A DNA stretch of 34,012 bases, taken from NCBI GenBank assembly GCA_022821445.1, contig JAJEDQ010000105.1, positions 1-34,012 of the forward strand. Direction: 5' to 3'. This stretch comes from Acidimicrobiia bacterium. Its GTDB lineage: Bacteria > Actinomycetota > Acidimicrobiia > Acidimicrobiales > Bin134. Under the pieces are notes generated by a model. That model saw only the letters and a program-made list of their open reading frames with translations, was not told the DNA's origin and ran no database searches. This document shows positions 16,406 through 24,808 of this stretch, piece after piece (positions within the stretch are counted from its first letter, which is position 1; each line of letters starts with the position of its first letter). The translations under genes were made by a program, and so were the position numbers.

Positions 16406-17203
16406 TCACGCCGCTACCACCTTCATGGTCCCCACGGTGGCGGCCACGTCGTGGACCCGAACCACGGCCGCCCCCTGGGCAAACGCCCAGGCCGCGGCGG
16501 CCAGCGACCCCTCGAGTCGGTCGTCGGTCGGCACTTCCTCCCGGTCGCCGCCATCGCTCATGGCGTGCAGCTCCCCGATGAAACGCTTGCGGCTGGCGCC
16601 CACTACCACAGGTGCTCCCAGTGCGCTGAGCTGTCGCAGGTTGGCCAGCAGCTCCAGGTTGTGGCCGGTGGTCTTGCCGAAGCCGATTCCCGGATCGATC
16701 CACACTTCGGGAGCTCCCACAGCTCGTCCCCGCTCAACGGCCTCGATCAGAAAGTCGCGCACCTCGGCCACCACATCGGCGTAGCGGGGCGCGATTTGCA
16801 TGGTGGCCGGGGTGCCCTGGCGATGGACCGCAATCCAGGTCACGTTCAGCTCCGCAGCCACCTCGTGCAGCGAGGCGGAGACGTCGTTGAGGATTTCAGC
16901 CCCTGCGGCCACTGCGGCCCGGGCCACCTCGGGCTTGGTGGTGTCGATGGAGACCCGACCGTGCGGGGCCAATCCGGCCACCACATCCACCACCCGAGCC
17001 AGCTCTTCGTGTACCGGCACTGGCTCGGCGCCTGGACGGGTGGACTCGCCGCCCACATCCACCACCGCGGCGCCCTCGTCGAAAAGCTTGCGGCCACGGG
17101 CCACGGCTGCCTCGGGCGAGGAGAACCGGGTCCCGTCGGAAAACGAGTCAGGCGTCACGTTGAGGATCCCCATGACCATCGGCCCCGTTTTCAGCGTCTC
17201 CAC
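16406..17203 (-). CDS. folP: Dihydropteroate synthase
   Basis: FolP joins hydroxymethyl-dihydropterin pyrophosphate with p-aminobenzoate. The 265-residue TIM-barrel protein has MGILNVTPDSFSDG near residue 11, VDVGGESTRPGA, SIDTTKPEVA, NDVSA, DPGIGFGKT, GASRKRFIG and VRVHDV. The loop usually reading MHMxGxPxTMQ is AVHRQGTPATMQ here. GTG 17203 is the first in-frame start, with GAGG very close upstream; ATG at 17179 is possible. A 123-base spacer separates it from folE and contains a partial copy of the folE end. Confidence 0.96.
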   Translation of the reverse strand: METLKTGPMVMGILNVTPDSFSDGTRFSSPEAAVARGRKLFDEGAAVVDVGGESTRPGAEPVPVHEELARVVDVVAGLAPHGRVSIDTTKPEVARAAVAAGAEILNDVSASLHEVAAELNVTWIAVHRQGTPATMQIAPRYADVVAEVRDFLIEAVERGRAVGAPEVWIDPGIGFGKTTGHNLELLANLRQLSALGAPVVVGASRKRFIGELHAMSDGGDREEVPTDDRLEGSLAAAAWAFAQGAAVVRVHDVAATVGTMKVVAA

Positions 17204-17256
17204 GGCCTCAGAATACCGCCGAATTTAAGGGCGCCACTATGCCAAGTGGCTGTGGA

Positions 17257-17343
17257 GCAGCGATTAGCGGTCGATAAACCCTCAAGGCCACCCCACTGGA
17301 GACCGAATAGGATTTCTGGGCAGCCCCTAGCGGTCGATAAACC
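17257..17343. repeat. Direct repeat: copy of the folE 3' end
   Basis: The 24-base segments 17257-17280 and 17320-17343 agree at 21 positions, with 16 consecutive identical bases, 63 bases apart. The second copy is the true end of folE (reverse strand, FIDR-stop, TAG). The first lies in the folE-folP spacer and would read FIDR-stop with TAA. Confidence 0.8.
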
Positions 17344-17917
17344 GCATCGCCTCGGCTCGGGTGGCGATATCGGTCCGAAACAGCCCTCGCACCGCGGAGG
17401 TCACCGTGTTGGCCCCCGGTTTGCGGATGCCCCGCATCGACATGCACAGGTGCTCGGCCTCCACCACCACCAGCACGCCGCGTGGGTTGAGGACGCCTTC
17501 AATGGCATCGGCAATCTGAGTGGTGAGCCGCTCCTGCACCTGGGGCATCCGGGCATACCCATCCACCACCCGGGCCAGCTTCGACAGCCCGGTGATGCAC
17601 CCGTCTTCGTTGGGGATGTAGCCCACATAGGCTTTGCCCAGGAACGGGATCAGGTGGTGCTCGCACAGCGAGTACAGGGGGATGTCCCGCACCAGGATCA
17701 TCTCGTCGTGGTCGGCTTCGAACTGGCGGGTCAGGTGAGAGGCCGGGTCTTCGTGAACCCCCCCGCAGATCTCGGCGTACATGCGGGCCACCCGTCCCGG
17801 TGTGTCCAACAGGCCGTCTCGGTTGGGGTCCTCGCCGATAGCGGCCAAGATCTCCCTTACCGCGGCCTCAATCCGAGGCTGGTCCACCACGCCCGTTATG
17901 TCGTCGCCCATCGCCAC
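17327..17917 (-). CDS. folE: GTP cyclohydrolase I
   Basis: FolE turns GTP into dihydroneopterin triphosphate, the entry step of folate synthesis. The 196-residue protein has [14 protein letters not shown], then [10 protein letters not shown] (zinc-binding Cys and catalytic His), [19 protein letters not shown] and [17 protein letters not shown] with the second zinc Cys. GTG 17917 or ATG 17911 could be the start; neither has a clear ribosome binding site. It is the first gene of the reverse-strand cofactor cluster and is divergent from the CoA-transferase gene across a 64-base spacer, so both promoters must be packed there. Confidence 0.97.
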   Translation of the reverse strand: MAMGDDITGVVDQPRIEAAVREILAAIGEDPNRDGLLDTPGRVARMYAEICGGVHEDPASHLTRQFEADHDEMILVRDIPLYSLCEHHLIPFLGKAYVGYIPNEDGCITGLSKLARVVDGYARMPQVQERLTTQIADAIEGVLNPRGVLVVVEAEHLCMSMRGIRKPGANTVTSAVRGLFRTDIATRAEAMRFIDR

Positions 17918-17941
17918 CGACGGTAGCCCGCTATTGTCACG

Positions 17942-17992
17942 AACTCATGGTTGGGCGTTAGTCCGGTAATCTCGAAAACTCATGGTTGGGCG
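17942..17992. repeat. Direct repeat of the CoA-transferase start region
   Basis: AACTCATGGTTGGGCG occurs identically at 17942-17957 and 17977-17992. The second copy holds the gene's ATG; the first reads ATG GTT GGG CGT TAG and stops after four codons. The copies lie 35 bases apart in the spacer between folE and the CoA-transferase gene. A translated upstream mini-ORF is possible but unproven. Confidence 0.8.
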
Positions 17993-20417
17993 GCCAGCGT
18001 TGGACGGGGTTCGGGTGGTCGATCTGGGCTGGGGCATCGCCGGGGGCTACGCCACCAAGCTGTTGGCCGACGCCGGGGCCGAGGTGATCAAGGTGGAGTT
18101 GCCCGAGGGCGACCCGCTCCGGGGCTATTCGGCCTCCTTTGCCGCCGTCGAAGGTTACGGGCCGCTGTTCCGGTTCCTCAACACCACCAAGCAGGGGGTG
18201 GTGCTTGACTACCGGAACGCGGCCGACCGCGACCGGCTGCTCGAACTGTATGCCACCGCCGATCTGGTGATGGAGCGATCCGAGCCCGGCGAGATGGAGA
18301 GCCTGGGGGTGGGCTGCGAGGCGCTGGCCAGCCTGCGGCCCGACGCCACCATGGTGTCGGTGTCCAACTTCGGCCGGGGCGGCCCGTGGAGCCAGCGCCC
18401 GGCCAACGAGTTCACCCTGATGGCCATCGCCGGTTCCACCGCCACTCGGGGCCAGCCTGGCCGGATTCCGTTCAATGCCGGGGGACGCATCGGCGAATGG
18501 ATGGGCGGTGTGACCGCGGCCGTGGCCGCCATCGCCGCGCTGCGCCGGGCTCGCCGCACCGGAGTGGGCGACCATGTGGACCTCTCGCTGTTGGAAGCCA
18601 TCACCCCCACCTGCACCAACGTGCAGACGCTGTGGGGATCGTTCACCGGCGACTACGACACCAAGGCATTGCTGGAGGTGCCTTCGGTGGAGCCCACCCG
18701 GGACGGCTACGTGGGGTTCTGCGTGTTCACCGGCCAGCAGTGGCAAGACTTCACCGTGCTGGTGGGCCACCCGGAGTGGGCCGACGATCCCCAACTGGCC
18801 ACCATGGGCGGGCGCATCGCCGCCGGCGAGTCCATAGCCGGCGCCATCCGGGAGTGGACCTCGGCGCGCACCACCGAGGAGGTGGTTCACGAGGCCATCC
18901 TGCTGCGCATCCCCGTCGCCCCCATCGGCAACGGCGCCAATCTTCCCGAGTTCGACCAATTCGCCCCGCGGGGGGTGTACGTGCCCCACCCCGGCGGCGG
19001 ATTCCTCCAACCCCGGGTGCCGTACCGCAACAGCACCCATCCATCGGTTGCCTTTCGGCCCGCACCTCGCCTGGGCCAGCACACCGACGAGGTGCTGGAA
19101 GGGCTGACATCAGGCGACGGTCCTGCTGGCGCGGCCCGAACGGTGGGCACAGATCCCGAGGCATCGGCCGATGCCCTTCCCCTCGACGGGGTCCGGGTGG
19201 TTGACATGACCGCCTTTTGGGCCGGCCCCTACGCCACATTGGTGCTGGCCACCCTGGGGGCAGACGTGATCCACATCGAGTCGGTGCAGCGCCCCGACGG
19301 AATGAGATTCGGCTCGGCCCGCACCCCCGCCGATGACCAGTGGTGGGAGTTTGGCCCCACCTTCCAGCACGCCAACGTGGGCAAGCGATCAATCACCCTC
19401 GACCTGACCCGGCCGGAGGGCATGGCGCTGCTGCACCGGCTCATAGGCGTGTCCGACGCGCTGGTAGAGAACTTCTCCCCCCGGGTCATCGACCAGTTCG
19501 GACTCGACTGGGACACGGTCAGCGCCCTGAACCCCCATCTGGTGATGGTGCGGATGCCCGCCTTCGGGCTCGACGGGCCATGGCGCGACCGAGTTGGCTT
19601 CGCCCAGACCATGGAGCAGGTCAGCGGCATGTGCTGGCTGAGCGGCTATCCCGACACCGCCCCCCAGCTGGCCCGCGGCCCGTCCGATCCGCTGGCCGGC
19701 CTCCATGCCGCCTACGCGGTGATCTGCGGGCTGCACGCCCGGGAGCGCACCGGCTCGGGCAGTTTTGTGGAGGCCACCATGGTGGAGACCGCGCTCAACG
19801 CCTCCGCCGAACAGGTAGTGGAGCACACCGCCACCGGCCATCTGATGCAGCGGGAGGCCAATCACCACCCCCACGCCTGCCCCCAAGGCGTGTACCCGTG
19901 CGCCGACGGCCAGCTCATTGCCTTGTCGGTGGAGACCGAGCAGCACTGGCAGGGGCTGCTGGCTGCGGTGCCCGAACTGGGGTTGGACCAGGTGTCGGCC
20001 TCGGATGAATTGGCCGACCGGTATTCCGCCCGCCACCGCTTCGACGAGCTGATCGAACCATGGTGCGCCAGCCTTGCGGCCGCCGACATAGTCGAGCGGC
20101 TCATATCGTCCGGCGTGCCTGCCGCCGAATTGGAGATAAGCCGAGGTGGGGACCGCAATCCCCAGGTCAACGCCCGCGGCTTCTACGAAGCAGTGGAGCA
20201 CCCGCTGGCCGGCACCCACCGCTTTCCGGCTATGCCGGTGCGCTTTGGCCGCCAGCCCGACCAATGGTTCGCCCGCCCCGCTCCGATGCTCGGCGAGCAC
20301 AATGCCGAGGTGCTGGGCGGCCTGCTCGGGATAGAAGATGACGAGCTGGCCCGACTGGAGGCCGCGCAGATCATCGGCACCCACCCGGCGTTTGCTCCAG
20401 CCAGCCCGGCCGTCTAG
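17982..20417 (+). CDS. Double-domain family III (CaiB/BaiF) CoA-transferase
   Basis: This 811-residue protein contains two consecutive family III CoA-transferase domains, about residues 5-375 and 398-790, joined by an Ala/Gly/Asp linker. Both start with the same LDGVRVVD strand and Rossmann-like segment (GAEVIKVE; GADVIHIE). Family III enzymes move CoA between acids through an anhydride on a conserved Asp. The second domain has it at Asp569 (RGPSDPLAGLHAAYAV), whereas the first has Glu172 at the equivalent place (NAGGRIGEWMGG). Thus the second half is the likelier catalytic one. The substrate cannot be read from sequence. ATG 17982 is the second copy of a duplicated start region. It is followed after 83 bases by the indolepyruvate oxidoreductase gene in the same direction, which suggests a linked keto-acid/acyl-CoA pathway. 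Confidence 0.93.
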   Translation: MVGRPALDGVRVVDLGWGIAGGYATKLLADAGAEVIKVELPEGDPLRGYSASFAAVEGYGPLFRFLNTTKQGVVLDYRNAADRDRLLELYATADLVMERSEPGEMESLGVGCEALASLRPDATMVSVSNFGRGGPWSQRPANEFTLMAIAGSTATRGQPGRIPFNAGGRIGEWMGGVTAAVAAIAALRRARRTGVGDHVDLSLLEAITPTCTNVQTLWGSFTGDYDTKALLEVPSVEPTRDGYVGFCVFTGQQWQDFTVLVGHPEWADDPQLATMGGRIAAGESIAGAIREWTSARTTEEVVHEAILLRIPVAPIGNGANLPEFDQFAPRGVYVPHPGGGFLQPRVPYRNSTHPSVAFRPAPRLGQHTDEVLEGLTSGDGPAGAARTVGTDPEASADALPLDGVRVVDMTAFWAGPYATLVLATLGADVIHIESVQRPDGMRFGSARTPADDQWWEFGPTFQHANVGKRSITLDLTRPEGMALLHRLIGVSDALVENFSPRVIDQFGLDWDTVSALNPHLVMVRMPAFGLDGPWRDRVGFAQTMEQVSGMCWLSGYPDTAPQLARGPSDPLAGLHAAYAVICGLHARERTGSGSFVEATMVETALNASAEQVVEHTATGHLMQREANHHPHACPQGVYPCADGQLIALSVETEQHWQGLLAAVPELGLDQVSASDELADRYSARHRFDELIEPWCASLAAADIVERLISSGVPAAELEISRGGDRNPQVNARGFYEAVEHPLAGTHRFPAMPVRFGRQPDQWFARPAPMLGEHNAEVLGGLLGIEDDELARLEAAQIIGTHPAFAPASPAV

Positions 20418-20500
20418 TGGCGCTCTGGTTCGCCGACTCCTCCCAATTGGACAGATTGCACAGCCCCATTGCGAGAACTTGCTCCTAGACTGACCTCGAC

Positions 20501-23500
20501 ATGACGGCCACCGAGTCGAACCGCAGCTACCGGCTCTCCGATCGCTTCACCAACGATTCCGGAACGATCTTCCTCACCGGCATTCAAGCCATGGCCCGGC
20601 TCCCGCTGGAGCAACTGCGAGCCGACCGGGCGGCGGGGCTGAACACCGCGGCGTTTGCCGCGGGCTATCCCGGTTCGCCGGTAGGCGGGCTCGACTCCGC
20701 TTTGGAGCGGGCCGTGAGGGAATCGGGGGAAAGCGCGGTTGTGCTGCGGCCGTCGGTGAATGAGGAGTATGCGGCCACTGCGGTGATGGGCAGCCAACTG
20801 GCCGCCTCCCGACCCGATGCCCGCTACGACGGCGTCATCGGGATCTGGTACGGCAAAGCCCCCGGCGTCGACCGGGCCTCCGACGCCATCCGCCATGCCA
20901 TGTTCGCCGGCGCCGACCCCAAGGGCGGCGTGGTGATGCTGGCCGGCGACGACCCCAACGCCAAGTCGTCCACTTTGCCGTCCACCTCAGCCGGGGTGCT
21001 GGCCGACCTGCACATCCCGGTGCTCTACCCCGGCGATCCCGCCGATGTGTTGGAGTTGGGCCGCCACGCCATCGCCATGAGCCGGGCCACCGGGCTGTGG
21101 GTGGGGATGAAGATCGTGGCCAACGTGGCCGACGGGTCGGCCGATGTCAGCCTCGACCCCAACCGGGTCGATCCGGTCATACCCCTGCACGAGGGCAAGC
21201 CCTACCAGCACCGCCCCGACACCCGCCTGCTCACCCCCTACACGCTGGACTTTGAGCGCGAGATCGTGGAGGTCCGCACCAATCTGGCCCTTCAATACGC
21301 CGAACTGAACCACCTCAATCGGGTGGTGGTCGACTCCCCGGATGCGTGGATCGGGATCATCGCCTCGGGCATCACCTACTGGGAGGTGCGGGAGGCGCTG
21401 GCGGTAATCGGCTTGGAAAGCGACGAAGCGATCTCCAACGCCGGGATCCGCATGTTGCGCATGGGTCTCCCCATTCCCTTCAACGCTTCCACCATCAGGG
21501 ACTTCGCCGCCGGGCTGGAGGAGGTCTTCGTCATCGAGGAGAAGACCCCCAACGTGGAATCACGGGTGAAAGACGCCCTGTACAACACCTCTCACCGGCC
21601 CCTCATCGTGGGCGAATTCGACGAATACGACCAACGCCTCATCAAGAGCCACGGCACCCTCCACGCCGACGACCTGGTGGGCCCGCTGCGCAGCCGACTG
21701 GCCCGGCTGGCTGATCGGCTGACCCCGGCGCCCCCGGCGCGAGAGCGCATCCCCCTGGCGGTGAACCGCACCCCGTACTTCTGCTCAGGCTGCCCCCACA
21801 ACCGCAGCACGGTCACCGACCCCGGTACCGCGGTGGGTGCCGGGATCGGCTGCCACACCATGATCCTGCTGGGGGGCGAAGAGCGCTACGGCGACATCGC
21901 CGGACTCACCTGCATGGGCAGCGAGGGCACCCAGTGGATTGGCATGGCCCCATTCGTGGACACCCCCCATCTGATCCAGAACATGGGCGACGGCACGTTC
22001 TTCCACTCCGGGCAACTGGCCATGACCGCGGCCATCGCCGCAGGAGTCAACATCACCTACAAGCTGCTGTGGAACGGCGCGGTGGCCATGACCGGAGGTC
22101 AGAACCCCACCGGCGGAATCCCCCTCGACCGGGTGTGCCGGTCGCTTCTGGCCCAGGGCGTGGCCCGCATCATCATCACCTCCGACGATCCGGCCCGCAC
22201 CCGCCGCCTCCGGCTTCCCTCCGAGGTGGATGTGAGAGACCGCACCGAGCTGGCCGAAGTCCAGCAGGAGCTGGCCGCGGTGGCCGGGGTAACCGTGCTC
22301 ATCCACGACCAGCGGTGCGCCGCCGAGCTGCGCCGAGACCGCAAGCGGGGCAAGATCAGCCCACCCCGGACCCGGGTGGCCATCAACCACCGGGTGTGCG
22401 AGGGGTGCGGCCACTGCGCCGAAGTCTCCAACTGCCTGTCGGTGCAGCCCTTCGACACCCCGTTCGGCCGCAAGACCACCATCGACCAGGACAGCTGCAA
22501 CATTGACTTGTCGTGCCTGGAAGGCGACTGCCCGGCGTTTGTCACCATCACCCGGCCCAAGCGCTCCCGCAGAAAACGGGCCACGGCCCCGGCCAGTCTG
22601 CCGGTGCCCCCTACCGCAATCCCCGCCCCACCGGAGTCGGCCAGCGCCGACGTGAACATCCACATAACCGGCATCGGCGGAACCGGGGTGGTGACCACCG
22701 CCCAGCTCATCGGCACCGCCGCCATGCTGGACGGGTCCAACGTGCAGGGGCTCGACCAGATCGGCCTCTCGCAGAAGGCCGGCCCGGTGGTCAGCGATCT
22801 GCGCATCACCCGCCACGGCCGCTCGGGCAGCAACCGGCTGGGCGACCGCCAAGCCGACCTGCTGCTGGCCTTCGACCTGCTGGTGGCGTCGTCGGCCACC
22901 GGACTGGACGCGTCCGACTCTGCCCGCACCGCGGTGGTGGGCTCGCTCGACGTCGTGCCCCCCGGCGCCAAGACAGCCCACCCCGAAATCGACATGCCCA
23001 CCGCCGATGAGCTGTTGGAGCGGGTGCGGGCCGAGACTCGGGCCGACGCCCAGTTCTGGGCCAGCGCATCCGACTTGGCCCAGATGCTGGCGGGCGATGC
23101 GGTGGGGGCCAACGTGTTCGTGGTGGGCATGGCCACCCAGACCGGACTGCTGCCGGTGACGCCCGAGGCGCTGGAAGCCGCCATCGAGCTCAACGGAGTG
23201 GCCGTCGAGCTGAACACCGCCGCGTTCCGATGGGGCCGCTGGTGGGTGGCCGACCCCGAACAGGTTGAGGAGGCCATCGCCCTTGCCCCGGCGCCCGATA
23301 CCCACTCGCCCGATTGGATTGCCGGTGGCGACAGCAGTGCGGTGTTGGGGGAAAAACTGAGCGACCGCATTGCGGGGCTGGCCGACGGCGACGCCGTACT
23401 GGCCGCCGTCCTGGAGTTGTTCGCCTCCGAGTTGGTGCGATTCCAAAACCGGGTCCTGGCCCACCGCTATCTGGACGAGGTGGCCGAATTCGCGGCCGTG

Positions 23501-24016
23501 GAGCGTCGGGTTAACCCCGGCTCTGCGGCGCTGACCGCGGCAGTGGCCGCTGGGCTGTACCAGCTCACCGCCTACAAAGACGAGTACGAGGTGGCCCGCC
23601 TGCTGCTCGACCCCAATGGCCACTATCCCGCCGCCACGGTTGCCCAGCCCGGTGACCGCCTGGCCTGGAAGCTGCACCCCCCAACCCTGCGGGCTCTGGG
23701 CCGCAAGAAGAAGATCGCCCTGTCAGTGAACCGCTGGCGGCCGATGATCCGGCTATTGGCCAAGGGCAAGCACCTGAGGGGAACCCCGTTCGACCCCTTC
23801 GGCCGGGCCAAGGTCCGCCGCGAGGAGCGCCGCCTGCCCACTGAGTACCTCACCGCCCTCCGCCAAGCCGTCGAAAACGCCGCCGCCCCCGCAGACCTCC
23901 AAACCGCCCAAGCCATAGCCGAGGCCGCCGACCTCGTTCGCGGCTACGAGCACATCAAGCTGGCCAATATCGCCCAATTCCGCTCCCGCCTCGCCGCCCT
24001 GGTCAAAACACCCTGA
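20501..24016 (+). CDS. Indolepyruvate ferredoxin oxidoreductase, fused alpha/beta type
   Basis: The enzyme oxidatively decarboxylates aryl-2-keto acids to aryl-acyl-CoA using thiamine diphosphate, CoA and ferredoxin. The 1171-residue chain combines what is iorA and iorB in archaea. In order: pyrimidine-binding domain (about 20-230), TPP-binding domain (about 430-560, with CMGSEGTQWIGMAPF and NMGDGTFFHSG), a Cys-rich iron-sulfur segment (VCEGCGHC near 633 and CNIDLSCLEGDCPAF near 666), the gamma-type domain (GIGGTGVVTTAQLIG near 724) and a C-terminal extension like DUF6537 in fused bacterial enzymes. The length fits that group. No ribosome binding site is seen before ATG 20501; TAGACT at 20486-20491 could be a -10 giving a leaderless mRNA. 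A downstream CoA-thioester step by the neighbouring CoA-transferase is plausible. Confidence 0.95.
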   Translation: MTATESNRSYRLSDRFTNDSGTIFLTGIQAMARLPLEQLRADRAAGLNTAAFAAGYPGSPVGGLDSALERAVRESGESAVVLRPSVNEEYAATAVMGSQLAASRPDARYDGVIGIWYGKAPGVDRASDAIRHAMFAGADPKGGVVMLAGDDPNAKSSTLPSTSAGVLADLHIPVLYPGDPADVLELGRHAIAMSRATGLWVGMKIVANVADGSADVSLDPNRVDPVIPLHEGKPYQHRPDTRLLTPYTLDFEREIVEVRTNLALQYAELNHLNRVVVDSPDAWIGIIASGITYWEVREALAVIGLESDEAISNAGIRMLRMGLPIPFNASTIRDFAAGLEEVFVIEEKTPNVESRVKDALYNTSHRPLIVGEFDEYDQRLIKSHGTLHADDLVGPLRSRLARLADRLTPAPPARERIPLAVNRTPYFCSGCPHNRSTVTDPGTAVGAGIGCHTMILLGGEERYGDIAGLTCMGSEGTQWIGMAPFVDTPHLIQNMGDGTFFHSGQLAMTAAIAAGVNITYKLLWNGAVAMTGGQNPTGGIPLDRVCRSLLAQGVARIIITSDDPARTRRLRLPSEVDVRDRTELAEVQQELAAVAGVTVLIHDQRCAAELRRDRKRGKISPPRTRVAINHRVCEGCGHCAEVSNCLSVQPFDTPFGRKTTIDQDSCNIDLSCLEGDCPAFVTITRPKRSRRKRATAPASLPVPPTAIPAPPESASADVNIHITGIGGTGVVTTAQLIGTAAMLDGSNVQGLDQIGLSQKAGPVVSDLRITRHGRSGSNRLGDRQADLLLAFDLLVASSATGLDASDSARTAVVGSLDVVPPGAKTAHPEIDMPTADELLERVRAETRADAQFWASASDLAQMLAGDAVGANVFVVGMATQTGLLPVTPEALEAAIELNGVAVELNTAAFRWGRWWVADPEQVEEAIALAPAPDTHSPDWIAGGDSSAVLGEKLSDRIAGLADGDAVLAAVLELFASELVRFQNRVLAHRYLDEVAEFAAVERRVNPGSAALTAAVAAGLYQLTAYKDEYEVARLLLDPNGHYPAATVAQPGDRLAWKLHPPTLRALGRKKKIALSVNRWRPMIRLLAKGKHLRGTPFDPFGRAKVRREERRLPTEYLTALRQAVENAAAPADLQTAQAIAEAADLVRGYEHIKLANIAQFRSRLAALVKTP

Positions 24017-24040
24017 TCAAGGATATTTCCTGACGGAATC

Positions 24041-24072
24041 TGACTGCATGACTGCTACCATGCAATCATGCA
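24041..24072 (+). promoter_or_regulatory. Putative autoregulatory operator of the toxin-antitoxin module
   Basis: Before and across the antitoxin start lie TGACTGC repeated directly (24041-24047 and 24049-24055) and an inverted pair TGCATG (24045-24050) and CATGCA (24059-24064), followed by another ATGCA at the start codon. Ribbon-helix-helix antitoxins often bind such short repeats to repress their own operon. TACCAT at 24056-24061 could be a -10 element. Function is inferred from position. Confidence 0.4.
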
Positions 24073-24364
24073 GCAAGTCACCTGGAGAGCTGACAAAGAA
24101 CTCGTCACCCGAGTCAAGCTGAGGGCTCAAGAACTGGAAGTCTCGATGAACGAGTTCCTCACCCGGATCGCGCAAGCGGCAACCGACCCTTCAAACTCAT
24201 CAAATCCCGTTGAAGAGATCAGATCGCGGCTCAAACTCGCCGGCCTGCTCTCTGATTTTCGGGCCCCCGATGTGGAACCACCTGATGAAGAGGCAGTCGC
24301 CGCCGCCCGCAAGAGGGCGGGACAGGGAACCCCGCTGTCTGAAATCGTTCGCGCCAATCGATGA
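24068..24364 (+). CDS. Ribbon-helix-helix antitoxin (VapB/FitA-like)
   Basis: The 98-residue protein begins with a short strand (QQVTWRADKEL) followed by two helices (VTRVKLRAQELE and SMNEFLTRIAQAAT), the pattern of a MetJ/Arc-type DNA-binding dimer. The C-terminal half (about 50-98) is charged with a LAGLLSDF segment and a basic end, the kind of tail that wraps its toxin. It overlaps the PIN-domain gene by four bases (ATGA). This pairing is the main evidence for its role; the binding partner and DNA site are inferred. It lies 51 bases downstream of the oxidoreductase gene. Confidence 0.85.
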   Translation: MQQVTWRADKELVTRVKLRAQELEVSMNEFLTRIAQAATDPSNSSNPVEEIRSRLKLAGLLSDFRAPDVEPPDEEAVAAARKRAGQGTPLSEIVRANR

Positions 24365-24792
24365 CGGCGTTTCTCGATTCATCGGCCATAGTCAAGCGCT
24401 ACGCCGACGAGCCAGAAAGCCACTTGGTTCAGGCCGTGTCAGAACCGGTATTCGCCAGCGACCTTGCTGCTGTGGAAGTCCCAGCCGCGCTTTGGCGCAA
24501 GCACCGCGTCGATGAAATCTCCGCATCCGAGGCCCAGACCCTGTGCCAACGATTCCTAGCCGACGTCTCCGTTTCAAGCCTGAATCGAAACACCGTCCTC
24601 ATGAGGGTGGGCGAAGACATCCTCCACGAAGCAATCGGACTCGTCGCCCACCACCCGTTGCGGGCATACGATGCCGTGCAATTGGCATCCGCGCTCGCAG
24701 CGTCTCGCCTCATGGGCGGCTGCACTTTCGGATGCTTCGACCAGCAGCTCTCGACGGCCGCCGCCATCGAGGGCCTACCCCTGCTCTGGTAG
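24361..24792 (+). CDS. vapC: PIN-domain ribonuclease toxin (VapC-like)
   Basis: The 143-residue protein has the PIN-domain metal-binding acids: Asp6 in FLDSSAIVKRY, Glu39 in ASDLAAVEVPAALWR, Asp104 in LRAYDAVQLASAL and Asp127 in GCFDQQL. Such proteins are Mg-dependent RNases that block translation when freed from their antitoxin. All four acids are intact, so the toxin is probably active. Its ATG overlaps the antitoxin stop, so translation is coupled. It is convergent with the permease gene to the right, with 16 bases between them and no terminator recognised. Confidence 0.92.
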   Translation: MTAFLDSSAIVKRYADEPESHLVQAVSEPVFASDLAAVEVPAALWRKHRVDEISASEAQTLCQRFLADVSVSSLNRNTVLMRVGEDILHEAIGLVAHHPLRAYDAVQLASALAASRLMGGCTFGCFDQQLSTAAAIEGLPLLW

Positions 24793-24808
24793 GCGCACGG
24801 CCGCGTTC

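Noticed and set aside
21785-23677. A 630-codon reverse frame opposite the indolepyruvate oxidoreductase gene
   Set aside because: The forward product has every expected motif; the reverse product is Gly/His/Arg-rich and featureless.
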